NCBI GenBank assembly: GCA_964569055.1
Contig: CAZMSZ010000430.1
Coordinates: 1-6,062 of the forward strand
DNA length: 6,062 nucleotides
Reading direction: 5' to 3'
Source of the DNA: JAWLGW01 sp964569055
Lineage (GTDB): Bacteria > Planctomycetota > J058
Under the pieces are notes generated by a model. That model ran no database searches, was not told the DNA's origin, and worked only from the letters and a program-made list of their open reading frames with translations. Positions 5,672-6,062 of the stretch are shown piece after piece. Position 1 is the first letter of the stretch. The number at the start of each line of letters is the position of its first letter. A program made the translations under genes and the position numbers.

Positions 5672-6061
5672 TCATGAGGCCGGTCCCCGCGGCGCCCTTC
5701 CGACGGGTCCACCGGCGTCCGCTCCTCGACACACCGCGGCCTCCTGAGTCACGCGCTCTCGGCTCGCCCGCCCGGCAGCCAGAAGGGCCACCCAGCAGCC
5801 CTGGAGCGTCAGCGCCGCGGCCAAGCCCGGTGGGATCAGGAGCGGCGGCGACGCCGCAGCAGGCATGACGGCGCCGACGAGCGCGCCGCAGGCGAGGGAC
5901 GCGGGGAGCGCGAACAGGCTGAACGCGAGGGCCACCACGACCTCGCGACCGTCGCTCGCGCGCGGAGCGCGCCACGCGCGCTGACCGCGGCGAGCGGCGC
6001 TCACCAGGAGCGCGGTCACGAGCAGGAGGTTGGCCGAGAGCGTGAGGACGAGCAGCGCGCG
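5672..6061 (-). CDS. Membrane protein, array member 1, truncated at the window edge
   Basis: The 5' end lies beyond the right edge; 129 C-terminal residues are visible (first whole codon at 6061). The sequence begins inside a hydrophobic segment (visible residues 1-23), so the internal GTG at 6019 is not the true start. Two more segments follow, about 40-66 and 72-96. Pattern residues: Trp30-Arg31, Glu40-x12-Pro53 (REVVVALAFSLFALP), Pro78-x6-Thr85-x12-Arg98. Unlike its paralogues, which stop within about 7 residues of that Arg, it carries 31 further residues, polar and Gly/Arg/Pro-rich. Third-position GC falls there (22 of 32 codons against 74 of 83 before it), hinting at a frameshift or lost stop codon. 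Its TGA at 5674-5672 lies 13 nt before the chosen start of member 2. Confidence 0.7.
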   Translation of the reverse strand, partial: RALLVLTLSANLLLVTALLVSAARRGQRAWRAPRASDGREVVVALAFSLFALPASLACGALVGAVMPAAASPPLLIPPGLAAALTLQGCWVALLAAGRASRERVTQEAAVCRGADAGGPVGRAPRGPAS

Positions 6062-6062
6062 C

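Noticed and set aside
4903..5868. + strand frame opposite array members 1 to 3
   Set aside because: It is highly charged Arg/Glu/Pro-rich sequence typical of antisense shadows; the opposite strand encodes membrane proteins with a shared conserved pattern.

Overview
The window is strongly GC-rich DNA from a bacterium that uses GTG starts freely. The kinase architecture (paired N-terminal helical modules, a CxxC...CxxC zinc ribbon, then a Hanks-type kinase), its pairing with an FHA protein, and a YacG homologue suggest a Planctomycetota-like or possibly Myxococcota-like genome. This placement is inferred from protein style only; there is no rRNA or other marker here.

Left half, + strand (about 183-3184): three co-directional genes form a probable operon. 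They are a 572-residue serine/threonine protein kinase, a 341-residue protein with an N-terminal FHA domain (a phosphothreonine reader) and an unrecognised C-terminal region, and a 60-residue YacG-type zinc protein (gyrase inhibitor family). The kinase and FHA protein make a natural writer/reader pair. yacG starts 4 nt after the FHA stop, with its Shine-Dalgarno sequence inside the end of the FHA gene. The leader (1-182) holds a perfect 20-bp palindrome, a strong GC hairpin and a 17-bp direct repeat.

Middle (3185-3373): a convergent intergenic region with markedly lower GC, small nested inverted repeats and a run of CCGAGT-like hexamers. No clear terminator with a T-tract is visible.

Right half, - strand (3374-6062): five consecutive genes, the first in transcription order truncated by the window edge, encode small hydrophobic proteins that I read as diverged paralogues of one family I do not recognise. 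The complete members have about four membrane segments. All five share a fixed pattern: Trp-Arg before the third segment, then Glu-x12-Pro, and in the last segment Pro-x6-Thr-x12-Arg. The four members whose first segment is visible also carry an Asp in it. Several junctions are GTGA stop/start overlaps, so the array is probably co-transcribed and translationally coupled from a promoter beyond the right edge. This tandem family is the most unusual content of the window; its function cannot be told from sequence alone.
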